A model generated the notes under the pieces. The model saw only the letters and a list, made by a program, of their open reading frames with translations. It did not search any database and had not been told where the DNA came from. From contig NZ_LTAX01000013.1 of assembly GCF_001639745.1 (NCBI RefSeq), positions 1-64,000 of the forward strand: DNA of 64,000 bases, read 5' to 3'. A program made the translations under genes and the position numbers. Every line of letters starts with the position of its first letter. Position 1 is the stretch's first letter. Below, piece by piece: positions 35,907-44,967 of the stretch. The DNA comes from Marinomonas gallaica (GTDB lineage Bacteria; Pseudomonadota; Gammaproteobacteria; Pseudomonadales; Marinomonadaceae).

Positions 35907-36773
35907 ATGCACGATTTACCTATTAATTTACTGCGAACCTTTATGGTCGTGGCGGATACTCTAAATTTAACCGAAGCCGCAAAACTGCTGCATAAGGCCC
36001 CTTCCACGGTGAGCATGCAGCTGAATCGCTTGGAAGATTTGATTGAAAACCCATTGATGGAACGAGGTCAGCATGGGGTTCGACTTACTGCCGTGGGCGT
36101 CCAATTAACTACCCATGCGCAGCAGCTGTTGAATCTGCATGATCAAATCGTCGGCTCTTTTCAGAATATGGACATTAATGGCGTAGTGCGTCTTGGTACA
36201 CATGACCAATACGCAACTCGAACGCTCGCACCGATTTTACAAGACTTCATTTTGAGCTATCCAGAGGCACAACTTGAAGCCTTTTGTGATTACCGTCCAA
36301 ACCACTTAGTCGATTTATTGGATAAAGGTAAGCTGGACATCGCATTGGTTGAAATGGTGGCGGATACGGAAGGCGGCATTCGACTGCGCCGAGACGAATT
36401 AGTGTGGATTGGTTCAAAAGACCATTTCGTTCATACACAGGCGATATTGCCTCTCGTGGTTTTTGATGAGGGCTGTAAGCATCGGCACTATGCTTGTGAA
36501 GCACTTAAAAAGGCTGAAATCCCCTACCGTATTGCGTTTACAAGCCAAAGCCGCGCCGGGGTACTGGCGGCTGTTCGCGCTGGCATTGGCATTGCTATTG
36601 TTCCGTATCACACACTCGAAGAGGATTTAGTCGTTCACAGAGAATTTCCAGAATTACCGGATATGGAAGTCACTTTATTTACGTCGAATAAAATTAACGA
36701 AGCGACTCGACGATTGGAAAAAATCATTATCAACAGTCCTGTCTTTAATCCAATGAATAATGAGTTCAATTAA
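35907..36773 (+). CDS. LysR-family transcriptional regulator
   Basis: The regulator has 288 residues. The winged helix is LLRTFMVVADTLNLTEAAKLLHKAPSTVSMQLNRLEDLIENPLMERGQHGVRLTAVG (about 8-64), followed by a LysR_substrate domain. It is divergent from the MFS transporter. Effector unknown. Confidence 0.92.
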   Translation: MHDLPINLLRTFMVVADTLNLTEAAKLLHKAPSTVSMQLNRLEDLIENPLMERGQHGVRLTAVGVQLTTHAQQLLNLHDQIVGSFQNMDINGVVRLGTHDQYATRTLAPILQDFILSYPEAQLEAFCDYRPNHLVDLLDKGKLDIALVEMVADTEGGIRLRRDELVWIGSKDHFVHTQAILPLVVFDEGCKHRHYACEALKKAEIPYRIAFTSQSRAGVLAAVRAGIGIAIVPYHTLEEDLVVHREFPELPDMEVTLFTSNKINEATRRLEKIIINSPVFNPMNNEFN

Positions 36774-36799
36774 TGTTCTTTCGTTCGGCCATATAAAAA

Positions 36800-36830
36800 A
36801 AAGCCCTGATTAACGAGTAATCAGGGCTTT
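36800..36830. terminator. Bidirectional terminator
   Basis: Perfect 13-bp arms (36800-36812 and 36818-36830) with a 5-base loop. T runs occur on both strands. It ends the LysR gene and the small exported-protein genes. Confidence 0.92.
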
Positions 36831-36882
36831 GTTTTTATCAAGAGCTAAAGGGGAATAAAGCTCTATTTACCAATACACAGTG

Positions 36883-37149
36883 TTAATAAGTACTGTGTTC
36901 ATTGTATTGGCTTTGCAATGTGTCAATCTTGTCTTCGTAAGCGTCTACTTTCTGAGATAATGTCGTCGGACTATTAAATTCAACGTTTGGGTTAGTATCA
37001 ACGCCCATCGTTTCAAGTTGAGCAGAAAGTGCTTTTGCATGCGACTGTGAATCTAAGTAGTCGTCTTGTAGATTGTTATCGCCAGAGGCAAAAGAAGCGG
37101 AAGCGGCTAACGTTAGCGTTGCGATCATAGCGGGTGTTTTAAAATTCAT
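36883..37149 (-). CDS. Small exported protein, paralog A of a five-member family
   Basis: The protein has 88 residues: a signal peptide of about 20 (..ASASFA before SGD), then a cysteine-free, mostly helical mature part with the family motif NSPTTLSQKVDAYEDKI. I chose the ATG that follows AGGTGA by five bases; an ATG nine bases earlier is also in frame. The closest relatives are paralogs B, C and D here. Function unknown; the conserved QKxDAYExKI heptad-like pattern suggests a short coiled coil or helical hairpin in the periplasm. Confidence 0.85.
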   Translation of the reverse strand: MNFKTPAMIATLTLAASASFASGDNNLQDDYLDSQSHAKALSAQLETMGVDTNPNVEFNSPTTLSQKVDAYEDKIDTLQSQYNEHSTY

Positions 37150-37204
37150 ATCATTCACCTATATGCTTTAAAAAATAATAGCTTAGAAAATTTTAGCTGC
37201 GTTT

Positions 37205-37465
37205 TTATTGCGACGTTTCAAGGCTATTTAGTACGCCTTTCAGCTCCATGTTTTTTTCTTTTACGGTATCTAGCTTTTGTGACGTCGTCATTGACTCCGT
37301 ATACAACGAATCAACTTGGTAGCCTTCGGACTCTATTTCAGTTGCCATTGATTCGTAACGTGCTTCAGCCATACGAAGATCATCAGAGATGTTGTCGGCA
37401 AACGCTGGCGATGTGATGGCAGAGGTTGCTAAAACAGCTGATGTGATTGCGATTAACTTTTTCAT
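37205..37465 (-). CDS. Small exported protein, divergent paralog E
   Basis: The protein has 86 residues: a signal peptide (about 1-24, ..SPAFA before DNI) and a helical mature part. TTSQKLDTVKEKNMELKG aligns with the TLSQKxDAYExKI motif of paralogs A-D, and its spacing and length match, so I read it as a distant member. AGGAGG lies six bases before ATG 37465. It is 55 bases upstream of paralog A on the same strand and probably in the same transcript. Confidence 0.75.
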   Translation of the reverse strand: MKKLIAITSAVLATSAITSPAFADNISDDLRMAEARYESMATEIESEGYQVDSLYTESMTTSQKLDTVKEKNMELKGVLNSLETSQ

Positions 37466-37901
37466 GATGAGCCTCCTGCTAAGGTCTCTTTTATTAAACA
37501 TTAAACGTTTGCGTGTTAACTTTCGTTGCACTCAACGTTTTGCGTTTCGATGTTATTAATACTAGAGGCCATGCTGAATAAGAAAAGGTCTAAAAACTCC
37601 GTTTCAACTTTCCTCCATTAATTTCGGTAAATGTGCTGTCTACTGTTATTAATGCAAGAATAATGGAATTAGCTAACCATTCATTCTCTAAACCAGCTAA
37701 AGTTCGCAAATACAGTCTAATTTAACTTGAGTTATAAACGGAATTTAAACAACAGGTGTACATAGTTTGCGCAATCTACTCATATCAGCACATAGTAAGT
37801 CGAACAAAGCACTATAGACGGATTTTCAACGCCCCAGACTTACTCATTTGAAATCTGTTTCTTCAATGCGATTCAGTCGATTTATTCGATATTGGGACGC
37901 A
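37466..37901. promoter_or_regulatory. Leader region of the E/A small-protein genes
   Basis: There is no gene in this region. TGCGTTTCGAT at 37541-37551 is shared exactly with the leaders of paralogs C and D (49068-49078, 51979-51989), and a TATTAG/ATACTAGA-GGCC-like stretch follows it, as in the other two. It is probably a promoter or start-site element of the family. Confidence 0.5.
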
Positions 37902-39173
37902 TCAACGCACGATAGGCAAGTCAGACCATTGCGTCGTGTACGCTGGTGACAAGTGCTCGCGCTTCATTGACCAAGGGGTTGAAGTGCCTTGCGCTGCTAG
38001 AAAAACCTTTCCAAGGCGACTGTGGTTAATGTTGTCTATTACCTCCATCAGTGCTTTTGACCCCTTGCGTACTGGATCTGCTTGGAACATATCCTGTTGG
38101 TAGGCATGATGCTCATAAAAGTCTGTCAGCATAACGCCCGCTTTAGCGTATCGGTAACCAGGGCGATAAAGCTTTTCGAGTACCTCATAAGCCGCCTTGA
38201 GTAAGTCACGGGAATCATTCGTTGGATGAGATAATTCAATAGTCAATGCATTCGTGTAATAGGCATCATTGGGGTTAAACGCACCGGTTCGTATAAACAC
38301 TTGTACCACTCGCGCTAACCGCTGCTCAGAGCGCAGTTTTTCAGCGGCACGCCCCATATACTTAGCAATGGCTTCTTTTAATGCCTCTTTTTCGATGATG
38401 CGTGTACCAAATGAACGACTGCAGACAATTTGCTGTTTCACTGGCACTGCGTCTTCAAGCGCGATACAAGACACCCCATTAAGTTCTTGAACCGTTCGCT
38501 CTAATACCACCGAAAACTCACTGCGAATAACCTTTGAATTGGCGTCGGCTAAATCCAGCGCAGTGTAAATGCCGCGTTCATATAGACGCTTACTTAAACG
38601 TCTTCCGACCCCCCAAACATCCGACACATCCAGCAATGCCAACAAACGGCGCTGACGGTCACGCTCCATTAAATTTACCACTGAGCCTGTCGCAGGATAA
38701 GTTTTTGCCGCGTGATTGGCGAGTTTAGCCAATGTTTTAGTCGGCGCAATGCCCACCCCTACCGTAATACCAGTGCATTGATCGACTTTAGCTTTGAGAT
38801 GTTGTCCAAAACTTAGAACATCCACACAACCATCTAACCCTGTTAAATCCAGAAAGGCCTCGTCAATTGAGTAAATTTCGACGTGCGGCGCTTCCTCTTC
38901 TAACAAAGACATCACTCGTTGCGACAAGTCCGCATACAATGCGTAGTTGGATGAGAAGCACACAATATTATGTTGCTCGATCTGATCTCGTATTTGGAAC
39001 ACGGGCACGCCCATTTTAATTCCCAACGCCTTTGCTTCTTTTGAACGCGCGACAACGCAGCCATCGTTGTTCGACAACACAACCACCGGACGATGTTTTA
39101 AATCCGGACGAAAAAGCTTTTCACAACTGGCGTAAAAGTTATTGCAGTCCACTAAAGCAAAAATAGAACTCAC
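37902..39173 (-). CDS. umuC: DNA polymerase V catalytic subunit UmuC
   Basis: This Y-family translesion polymerase has 423 residues. FALVDCNNFYASCEKLFRPDL (catalytic Asp), VVVLSNNDGCVVARS, and YSIDEAFLDLTG (acidic pair) are diagnostic. It starts with GTG overlapping the umuD stop (GTGA), so the two are translationally coupled. SOS control comes from the LexA box before umuD. Confidence 0.96.
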   Translation of the reverse strand: MSSIFALVDCNNFYASCEKLFRPDLKHRPVVVLSNNDGCVVARSKEAKALGIKMGVPVFQIRDQIEQHNIVCFSSNYALYADLSQRVMSLLEEEAPHVEIYSIDEAFLDLTGLDGCVDVLSFGQHLKAKVDQCTGITVGVGIAPTKTLAKLANHAAKTYPATGSVVNLMERDRQRRLLALLDVSDVWGVGRRLSKRLYERGIYTALDLADANSKVIRSEFSVVLERTVQELNGVSCIALEDAVPVKQQIVCSRSFGTRIIEKEALKEAIAKYMGRAAEKLRSEQRLARVVQVFIRTGAFNPNDAYYTNALTIELSHPTNDSRDLLKAAYEVLEKLYRPGYRYAKAGVMLTDFYEHHAYQQDMFQADPVRKGSKALMEVIDNINHSRLGKVFLAAQGTSTPWSMKREHLSPAYTTQWSDLPIVR

Positions 39174-39613
39174 CGCTCCAACCTACGCACTACGCCGGTC
39201 ACAATGCCAAATATTTCCAACTCGGAGTGCTCCGAAATCGGGATCACCGGATACGCTTTATTATGAGGACGCAACACGGTTGTTGGTTTCAGCTGCAACT
39301 CTTTGACGGTTAACTCACCATGAATCGAGGCAATCACAATATCGCCGTGTTTAGCACTTAAAGAGCGATCAATGACCAACACGTCTCCAGAATGAATCCC
39401 CGCCTCGACCATAGAATCCCCTTGTGCTCGCACAAAAAAGGTCGAGCTGGGATTCTGAATACATAATTCATTTAGATCTAATGAGCGCTCAACAAAATCC
39501 TGAGCAGGTGATGGAAAGCCTGCCGAGACAGACTCAACATAAAGCGGAATAGCCATCTGCTTAGACGCAAGAAAAGCGGCCGACTCCGCAGAACCGAGGT
39601 ATGTCACACGCAT
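39170..39613 (-). CDS. umuD: UmuD, self-cleaving SOS mutagenesis protein
   Basis: UmuD is a 147-residue LexA-like S24 serine protease that, after RecA-stimulated self-cleavage, joins UmuC to make polymerase V. The cleavage pair is Ala31-Gly32 in SVSAGFPSP; the catalytic Ser67 is in GDSMVEAG and Lys104 is in LTVKELQL. I chose ATG 39613, with GGAG six bases upstream; an ATG 12 bases earlier would leave no room for a ribosome binding site. Confidence 0.95.
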   Translation of the reverse strand: MRVTYLGSAESAAFLASKQMAIPLYVESVSAGFPSPAQDFVERSLDLNELCIQNPSSTFFVRAQGDSMVEAGIHSGDVLVIDRSLSAKHGDIVIASIHGELTVKELQLKPTTVLRPHNKAYPVIPISEHSELEIFGIVTGVVRRLER

Positions 39614-39626
39614 AACGATCTCCATA

Positions 39627-39646
39627 TACTGTATATTTATACAGCA
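39627..39646 (-). promoter_or_regulatory. LexA (SOS) box upstream of umuDC
   Basis: TACTGTATATTTATACAGCA contains CTGT-N8-ACAG with the AT-rich spacer expected for gammaproteobacterial LexA. It lies immediately upstream of umuD. Confidence 0.9.
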
Positions 39647-39694
39647 TTATAGCTCAGTTTTTATAAAGACCCATCTATTTTTAACATTCAGATA

Positions 39695-39735
39695 CAACAA
39701 AACCCCGACAAGCAGAGCTCACCGGGGTTTTGTTG
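39695..39735 (-). terminator. Terminator of the SulP gene
   Basis: Thirteen-base arms (39695-39707, 39723-39735) perfectly complementary with a 15-base loop. It lies between umuD and the SulP gene. Confidence 0.75.
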
Positions 39736-39827
39736 TCGGGCGACAGGGCTAAAACGCAAGCAACTATGTCAAAGCCGTAGAATATAGAGCTAGATCAGTG
39801 TTTATAGAGTCCAACGTATCGGCTCAT

Positions 39828-41513
39828 TCATGAATGGGCGTGTACTTTATAAGCTTCAACAACATCGGAAACGGATTGATAATAAGCGTCTTCGCCCACC
39901 TGTTCAGTAATGCCAGAACGATCCAATTCTTCGCGAACCCGATCCGACACTTCTGCAAAAACAAGCCTAACGTGACATTTTTGCAATTCGTCGACGAGAG
40001 AAAGCAAGGTTTTTGCTGAGGTATAGTCCACATCATCCACCGCATTCGCTTCGATACAAAACCAATCTAATGCGGGTCGAGCACTGTTCACTAAGTACAA
40101 GACCTCTCGGTTCATCAGCGCCGCGTTAGCGTAATACATCCCATGAGTGAAGCGATACACCTGCAGCCCCGGCATCAACTGAGCATTGTTGTTAAGTGGC
40201 ACCCCACGCCAGCGACCATGGCCATTAGGTACAATGACACTGTTCACCGGCCGATACCCATGGCGAGTATGAACCAGAAGAGACAAGGCAATGGCAGCCA
40301 AAATACCCAGTTCAACCCCTAGAACGACAACGGCAATCATCGTAGTCAACGCCACCCAAAACTCCCAGCGGCGCTCATACCACACATCTCGGAGTCCTTT
40401 AATGTCGATCAATTCAATGCCGACCAAAAACACAATCGTCGCCAGCGTAGCGTGAGGTAGGTACGCCAAAGGCTCTGTTAGAAACAGCAACACCGCCACA
40501 ACCACCGCCACCGTAATCAAATGAGATAGTTGACTGCGACCTCCGGAACCGTCCAGCATTTGAGTTTTGGTTGGACTGCCATTGACCACAAACGCACCGG
40601 ATAAACCCGCGCCTAAATTGGCCATGCCAAGGCCAATCAGATCGGCATTATCATCGACTGTTTCTTGATGGCGCGCAGCATAAGCACGAGAGGTGGCAGA
40701 GCTTTGCGCAATAATCACCATAAACATGGCAAAAGCGGTTGGAATCAGCTGTGTAAATTGATCCCACGTTAACATAAACACAGGGAACTGGAGTGTAGGC
40801 AAACCGCTCGGCACGGTCCCAACGAGAGCTAAGCCATGTGTTTGTAGGTCCAGTAGCCAACTCACAATCATCGCGCCGATTACGGCAAGTAACGCGCCCG
40901 GTATCCGCGGCGACCATAAACGCATCCCAACCACCAAAATAAGTGTCAATAAAGACACGACTAGCGTGTAAATATTCAAACTATTCAATGCCGGCCAATG
41001 CAACACTAAGTGCGCTAATGAACTGACGCCTTCATGCTCAATGCCCAGCATTCCCGATACTTGGCTTAAGGAAACTTGTATGCCAACACCACTAAGAAAG
41101 CCGATCAATACGGTGCGCGATAAGAAATTGGCCAACACGCCTAAGTTGAGTAAGCGTGCAATAAGCAACATCGCACTGACCAACAACGCCAGAGTTCCAG
41201 CCATGGCCATGTAATCATCCGAACCAGCCAGCGCCATACCCGCTAATGCCGTGGCTAACATCGCTGCGGTGGCTGAATCAGCACCGACCACCAGTTGTCT
41301 CGATGCCCCAAACACAGCGAATAACAACATAGGCAGCAGCATGGTATAAAGCCCAGTCACCACCGGCACTCCAGCAATTTGTGTATAACCCATTACTTCA
41401 GGAATCGCGAGCGCGGCCAATGTTAGGCCCGCAATGGCTTCTTGCGAAAAACGGGATTTAGACAAAGGCAGTAGCCCTTGCAACAGGCGGTAACGCTGAC
41501 GTCCGATGGTCAT
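39828..41513 (-). CDS. SulP-family anion transporter with STAS domain
   Basis: The protein has 561 residues: about 12-14 hydrophobic segments (20-430) followed by a cytoplasmic STAS domain (about 440-555; FCIEANAVDDVDYTSAKTLLSLVDELQKCHVRLVFAEVSDRVREEL). LAIPEVMGYTQIAGVPVVTGLYT and AFVVNGSPTKTQMLDGSGGRSQLSHL are family features. The substrate is probably sulfate or bicarbonate. No carbonic anhydrase is nearby to decide. Confidence 0.93.
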   Translation of the reverse strand: MTIGRQRYRLLQGLLPLSKSRFSQEAIAGLTLAALAIPEVMGYTQIAGVPVVTGLYTMLLPMLLFAVFGASRQLVVGADSATAAMLATALAGMALAGSDDYMAMAGTLALLVSAMLLIARLLNLGVLANFLSRTVLIGFLSGVGIQVSLSQVSGMLGIEHEGVSSLAHLVLHWPALNSLNIYTLVVSLLTLILVVGMRLWSPRIPGALLAVIGAMIVSWLLDLQTHGLALVGTVPSGLPTLQFPVFMLTWDQFTQLIPTAFAMFMVIIAQSSATSRAYAARHQETVDDNADLIGLGMANLGAGLSGAFVVNGSPTKTQMLDGSGGRSQLSHLITVAVVVAVLLFLTEPLAYLPHATLATIVFLVGIELIDIKGLRDVWYERRWEFWVALTTMIAVVVLGVELGILAAIALSLLVHTRHGYRPVNSVIVPNGHGRWRGVPLNNNAQLMPGLQVYRFTHGMYYANAALMNREVLYLVNSARPALDWFCIEANAVDDVDYTSAKTLLSLVDELQKCHVRLVFAEVSDRVREELDRSGITEQVGEDAYYQSVSDVVEAYKVHAHS

Positions 41514-41583
41514 GTATCGACTCTACGTAGAATTGTGTGTATATCTTTGCGAGATTACGAGGATGAGTCAATTAATCAATAAC

Positions 41584-42273
41584 TTAACGCGTAAAAGACC
41601 GTACTTCATCAACGGTTAAATAGCGCCAGCCAGATTCAGGGACATCGAGTACAACATCACCAATGCGCTCACGATGCAAACCAACCACTCGATTACCCAC
41701 CGTAGCAAACATACGTTTTACCTGATGGAACTTGCCTTCCGTTAAGGTTAAGCGTACTTCAGTCGACGTGATTATCTCTAACTGTGCTGGTAATGTCGCT
41801 GCCGCTTCACCTTGCAACCGGATACCCTTAGCAAAACGCTGCGCGACATCATCCGCAATAGGCCGTGATAACAAAACATGGTAGACCTTGCGACAGCCTC
41901 GATTCGGCTGTGTAATGTGAAATGACCAGCGACCGTCATCCGTGATCAACACCAGCCCCGTCGTGTCCGCATCCAAGCGCCCGGCAATATGCAACTCATT
42001 CGGTTTATCGACTGACAAATGTTGAAAAACCGAGGGGTAAGCTTCGTCGATGTTGGAACACACTGTGCCGGCAGGTTTGTGCATCATGATATAACGGAAA
42101 GGACGAGCAACCAGCCGCTCGCCGAGCAGTCGTACATCATTATTTTCATGAACTTGAGTTGCCTCCAGCACAGCAGGTTCACCATTAACCGTCACCCTGC
42201 CCTGCTGAATGTGATGAATCGCCTCAGTTTTTGTGAGTTCAGTACTTTTGCAGACAAATTTATCCAAGCGCAT
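41584..42273 (-). CDS. rsuA: 16S rRNA pseudouridine synthase, RsuA family
   Basis: The enzyme isomerises a uridine in 16S rRNA (U516 in E. coli) and has about 229 residues. An N-terminal S4 RNA-binding domain (MRLDKFVCKSTELTKTEAIHHIQQGRVTVNG) precedes the catalytic GRLDADTTGLVLITDDG with the essential Asp. EGKFHQVKRMF is typical of RsuA rather than RluB/E/F. I chose the ATG at 42273 over the in-frame TTG two codons earlier. It stands alone. Confidence 0.92.
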   Translation of the reverse strand: MRLDKFVCKSTELTKTEAIHHIQQGRVTVNGEPAVLEATQVHENNDVRLLGERLVARPFRYIMMHKPAGTVCSNIDEAYPSVFQHLSVDKPNELHIAGRLDADTTGLVLITDDGRWSFHITQPNRGCRKVYHVLLSRPIADDVAQRFAKGIRLQGEAAATLPAQLEIITSTEVRLTLTEGKFHQVKRMFATVGNRVVGLHRERIGDVVLDVPESGWRYLTVDEVRSFTR

Positions 42274-42385
42274 GAGCAAACAACATAACTATCAAATTGG
42301 CACCGTATTATGAAGGGCTCATTTTAAACCGCAAGCTGTGTCGGCTGACGTCAGAATCAACAGCTCATACTTTGATGTTTGCATT

Positions 42386-43180
42386 CTACATTTGTTTAAA
42401 CAATTGAGCGTTATTACGACTTACAGGAAGAACACGTTCAAAGTCTTTAATTAAGACAAAGTAGTGCCCTTGATCATCCTTTTTAACGCACTCAATACAG
42501 CTAACCTGGACAATAGCTGATCGATGTATTCGCCAAAATACATCTGGATTTAGCTCATCCACTAATTGTTTAATTGTTTTACGGATAAGAAACTCACCAT
42601 CGGCGGTGATCACAGAGGTATATTTATCTTCAGCAATAAAACAGAAAACATCACTAACTTTTATGACATGAATGCTGTCTCCTCGTGAAGCATTTATCCA
42701 TGAAAGTGTATTTACATTTTCGGTTCGAGGTAGCAATCGCGTCAGCTGGTCCGAATCAAGCTCGTACTTGACTGTTGTTTGAGAGCGACTCTGTAGGCGT
42801 TTAATACACTCATAAAGACGTTTTTCCTCAATGGGCTTTAGTAAATAATCCAGTGCCTCATGTTCAAATGCAGCTACTGCGTGTTCATCATAAGCTGTCA
42901 CAAAGACTAAATGCCCACTAAAGCCACTTTTTCTAAGCTGTTTAGCGGTTTCAATACCACTAATACCTGGCATCTTAATATCCATAAAAATAGCATGGAC
43001 ATTGATTTCTTGAGCCATACTAATCGCCTCTAACCCTGAGCCTACAGTAATAACTTGATCAACACCTTCCCAGAGCTCTTGTAGCAATCTTTGCAAATAA
43101 AACCGCAATAATGGTTCATCATCAACGACCATGACACACATAGAAGAATGCCCTGAGTTGGTTAGATTAGCGTTGGCCAT
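42386..43180 (-). CDS. LytTR-family response regulator
   Basis: The regulator has 264 residues: a receiver domain (about 14-135; Asp67 in AIFMDIKMPG, Lys115 in LLKPIEE) and a C-terminal LytTR DNA-binding domain (about 165-262; IHVIKVSDVFCFIAEDKYTSVITADGEFLIRKTIKQLVDEL and RIHRSAIVQVS). AGGAGG lies five bases before ATG 43180. It overlaps the kinase gene by 14 bases and is the last gene of the MipA operon. Confidence 0.93.
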   Translation of the reverse strand: MANANLTNSGHSSMCVMVVDDEPLLRFYLQRLLQELWEGVDQVITVGSGLEAISMAQEINVHAIFMDIKMPGISGIETAKQLRKSGFSGHLVFVTAYDEHAVAAFEHEALDYLLKPIEEKRLYECIKRLQSRSQTTVKYELDSDQLTRLLPRTENVNTLSWINASRGDSIHVIKVSDVFCFIAEDKYTSVITADGEFLIRKTIKQLVDELNPDVFWRIHRSAIVQVSCIECVKKDDQGHYFVLIKDFERVLPVSRNNAQLFKQM

Positions 43181-44288
43181 GTACGCCTCCTGAAAAATGC
43201 AACTCACCCACCGTTGTATCATTGAAGAGAGGCCAACTTAAGGCAACTAAACAGCCATCGACTTGCTGCTCATCGTTGTAGACATTACGAATTGAAAAAT
43301 TCGACTTATCGGCATAAATAAGTTGCAAACGCTGACGAATATTTTTCAACGCAATGCCATGACGATTGTCTGTCTCACTAGTTTGACTCCAGTTTGACGT
43401 CAGCCCTAAACCTGTATCTAAAATAGTCACATAACAGTTACTCGCATCCACTAATACTTTTACCTCTATATTTCCACCTTCCAAGCTTGGCTCAATACCA
43501 TGTATAACAGCATTTTCAACCAATGGTTGTAGCAAAAAAGGGAGACACTCAACGTCACTAATATCACCTTCTTTTTGTATCTGAAAACTTAATCTTTCTC
43601 CCATTCGGATTTTCTGAATAGACAAGTACGAGGCTACCAAATCTAGCTCTTCTGTTAGTGTAATACGCGGTTGTTTCACTTTGCTCATAGACACTCTCAA
43701 CAAACTTGTTAAGTCATCCAACATTTGCTGGGCGTCATGCGGACGAATATGAATCAACACCTGAATATTAGCCAACGTATTAAACAAAAAATGTGGCTCT
43801 ATCTGAGATTGCAACACCTGATAGTTGGACTCAGCTAACTGCTTCGCTTGTAAAAGCGACTTCATCTTCTGTTCTTGGAGCTCTCTTTCTTTGCGGCTCA
43901 ATCGATGCGCATTATAAAAAATATACGTAACCAGCATACTGAACACAACTTTCAGCAATAAGTCCGACCAAGAAGCGTTTAGAATCGCCTGAAAGGAATC
44001 GTATACCTCATAGAATAAGTACGCCATACCAATGACGACACCACCAAAGTACCCCAAAACTGTCGCGGCGCGAACAGAGATACGATCTGTTAGATAATGA
44101 ATGCTAAGACGTATACTAGACAGACAAGCCACACCAAAAATCAGTGATATTTGCAATGTCATCCAAAACTCACCCGCTTCGGTAATCCAGATCACCACAG
44201 CGATCAAACTACAGTAAAGCATAACCGTAATACTGTCTTTTAATAGTTCATGTTGTCGCCAGAAACGAGTGAAAGGGACCTTAAGCAT
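43167..44288 (-). CDS. LytS-like sensor histidine kinase
   Basis: The kinase has 373 residues: about four transmembrane helices (20-125), a short coiled linker, the His_kinase domain with His166 in SQIEPHFLFNTLANIQVL, and an HATPase domain (LQPLVENAVIHGI, ILDTGLGL, GIALKNIRQRL). The sensor part has no extracellular domain, so it probably senses something in or at the membrane. It overlaps the upstream membrane-protein gene by eight bases and the regulator gene by 14. Confidence 0.92.
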   Translation of the reverse strand: MLKVPFTRFWRQHELLKDSITVMLYCSLIAVVIWITEAGEFWMTLQISLIFGVACLSSIRLSIHYLTDRISVRAATVLGYFGGVVIGMAYLFYEVYDSFQAILNASWSDLLLKVVFSMLVTYIFYNAHRLSRKERELQEQKMKSLLQAKQLAESNYQVLQSQIEPHFLFNTLANIQVLIHIRPHDAQQMLDDLTSLLRVSMSKVKQPRITLTEELDLVASYLSIQKIRMGERLSFQIQKEGDISDVECLPFLLQPLVENAVIHGIEPSLEGGNIEVKVLVDASNCYVTILDTGLGLTSNWSQTSETDNRHGIALKNIRQRLQLIYADKSNFSIRNVYNDEQQVDGCLVALSWPLFNDTTVGELHFSGGVHGQR

Positions 44289-44967
44289 AACGCTTACTCG
44301 TATGTTTAATCATTAACGCACCTATTATTAAAAACCAAACAATGCAGCCTAGGCCAAAGGCTCCTCCCAACATGGATAATCCCGGAGCAGACGAAAGCAC
44401 ACCTATAGAACCAATGATAAACGCCAACACTTTTAAGCCTAACCCATATATATTAAATGAAATAAGTGCTGCACCCAGCGTCAACATCCATACGCCGCCC
44501 ACTATCTCATGGCCACCGCCAAGACCATCGATCAGCATTTGTAAGGCATACCACAAATACATAGCCGAACTGCTATCGAAACTGACAACCTGCAAAATCA
44601 TAGTGTTTCCGACATTCGCTAACATCCCTGTCGTAAGCGTTAAACCAACCCAAAGATAACCCAGTACAGCACAAGCCTGTTGTAGACCACCTACTTTTAG
44701 ATAGGGCTGTATCCCTATTTGAAAGCCTAAAAGCGCCAACCCAAACACAATATAAATGATGAAATACCATCCATAGAGTAATAACGCATGCTCAGCCATA
44801 GTACGAACTTGCGACGCGAAAGGCTCGTTTATATCGCCAAAGCGGTACTCCATTAAGAAACAAACATAAACCAGCATACCAAATAGAAAACAAAGTCCTG
44901 CGATGATGCCGCAATACCCGCCAACCATTACTTTTTGATTTTGGCTTTTTACTTTATTAGAACGCAT
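44281..44967 (-). CDS. Polytopic membrane protein of unknown function in the MipA operon
   Basis: The protein has 228 residues with about six hydrophobic segments (about 15-40, 62-86, 94-118, 128-150, 155-180, 186-222). It has no catalytic motif that I recognise; some resemblance to DUF4386-type proteins is possible but not certain. It overlaps mipA by 11 bases and the kinase by eight, so it is translationally coupled with both. It may be a membrane partner or sensor for the kinase. Confidence 0.7.
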   Translation of the reverse strand: MRSNKVKSQNQKVMVGGYCGIIAGLCFLFGMLVYVCFLMEYRFGDINEPFASQVRTMAEHALLLYGWYFIIYIVFGLALLGFQIGIQPYLKVGGLQQACAVLGYLWVGLTLTTGMLANVGNTMILQVVSFDSSSAMYLWYALQMLIDGLGGGHEIVGGVWMLTLGAALISFNIYGLGLKVLAFIIGSIGVLSSAPGLSMLGGAFGLGCIVWFLIIGALMIKHTSKRYA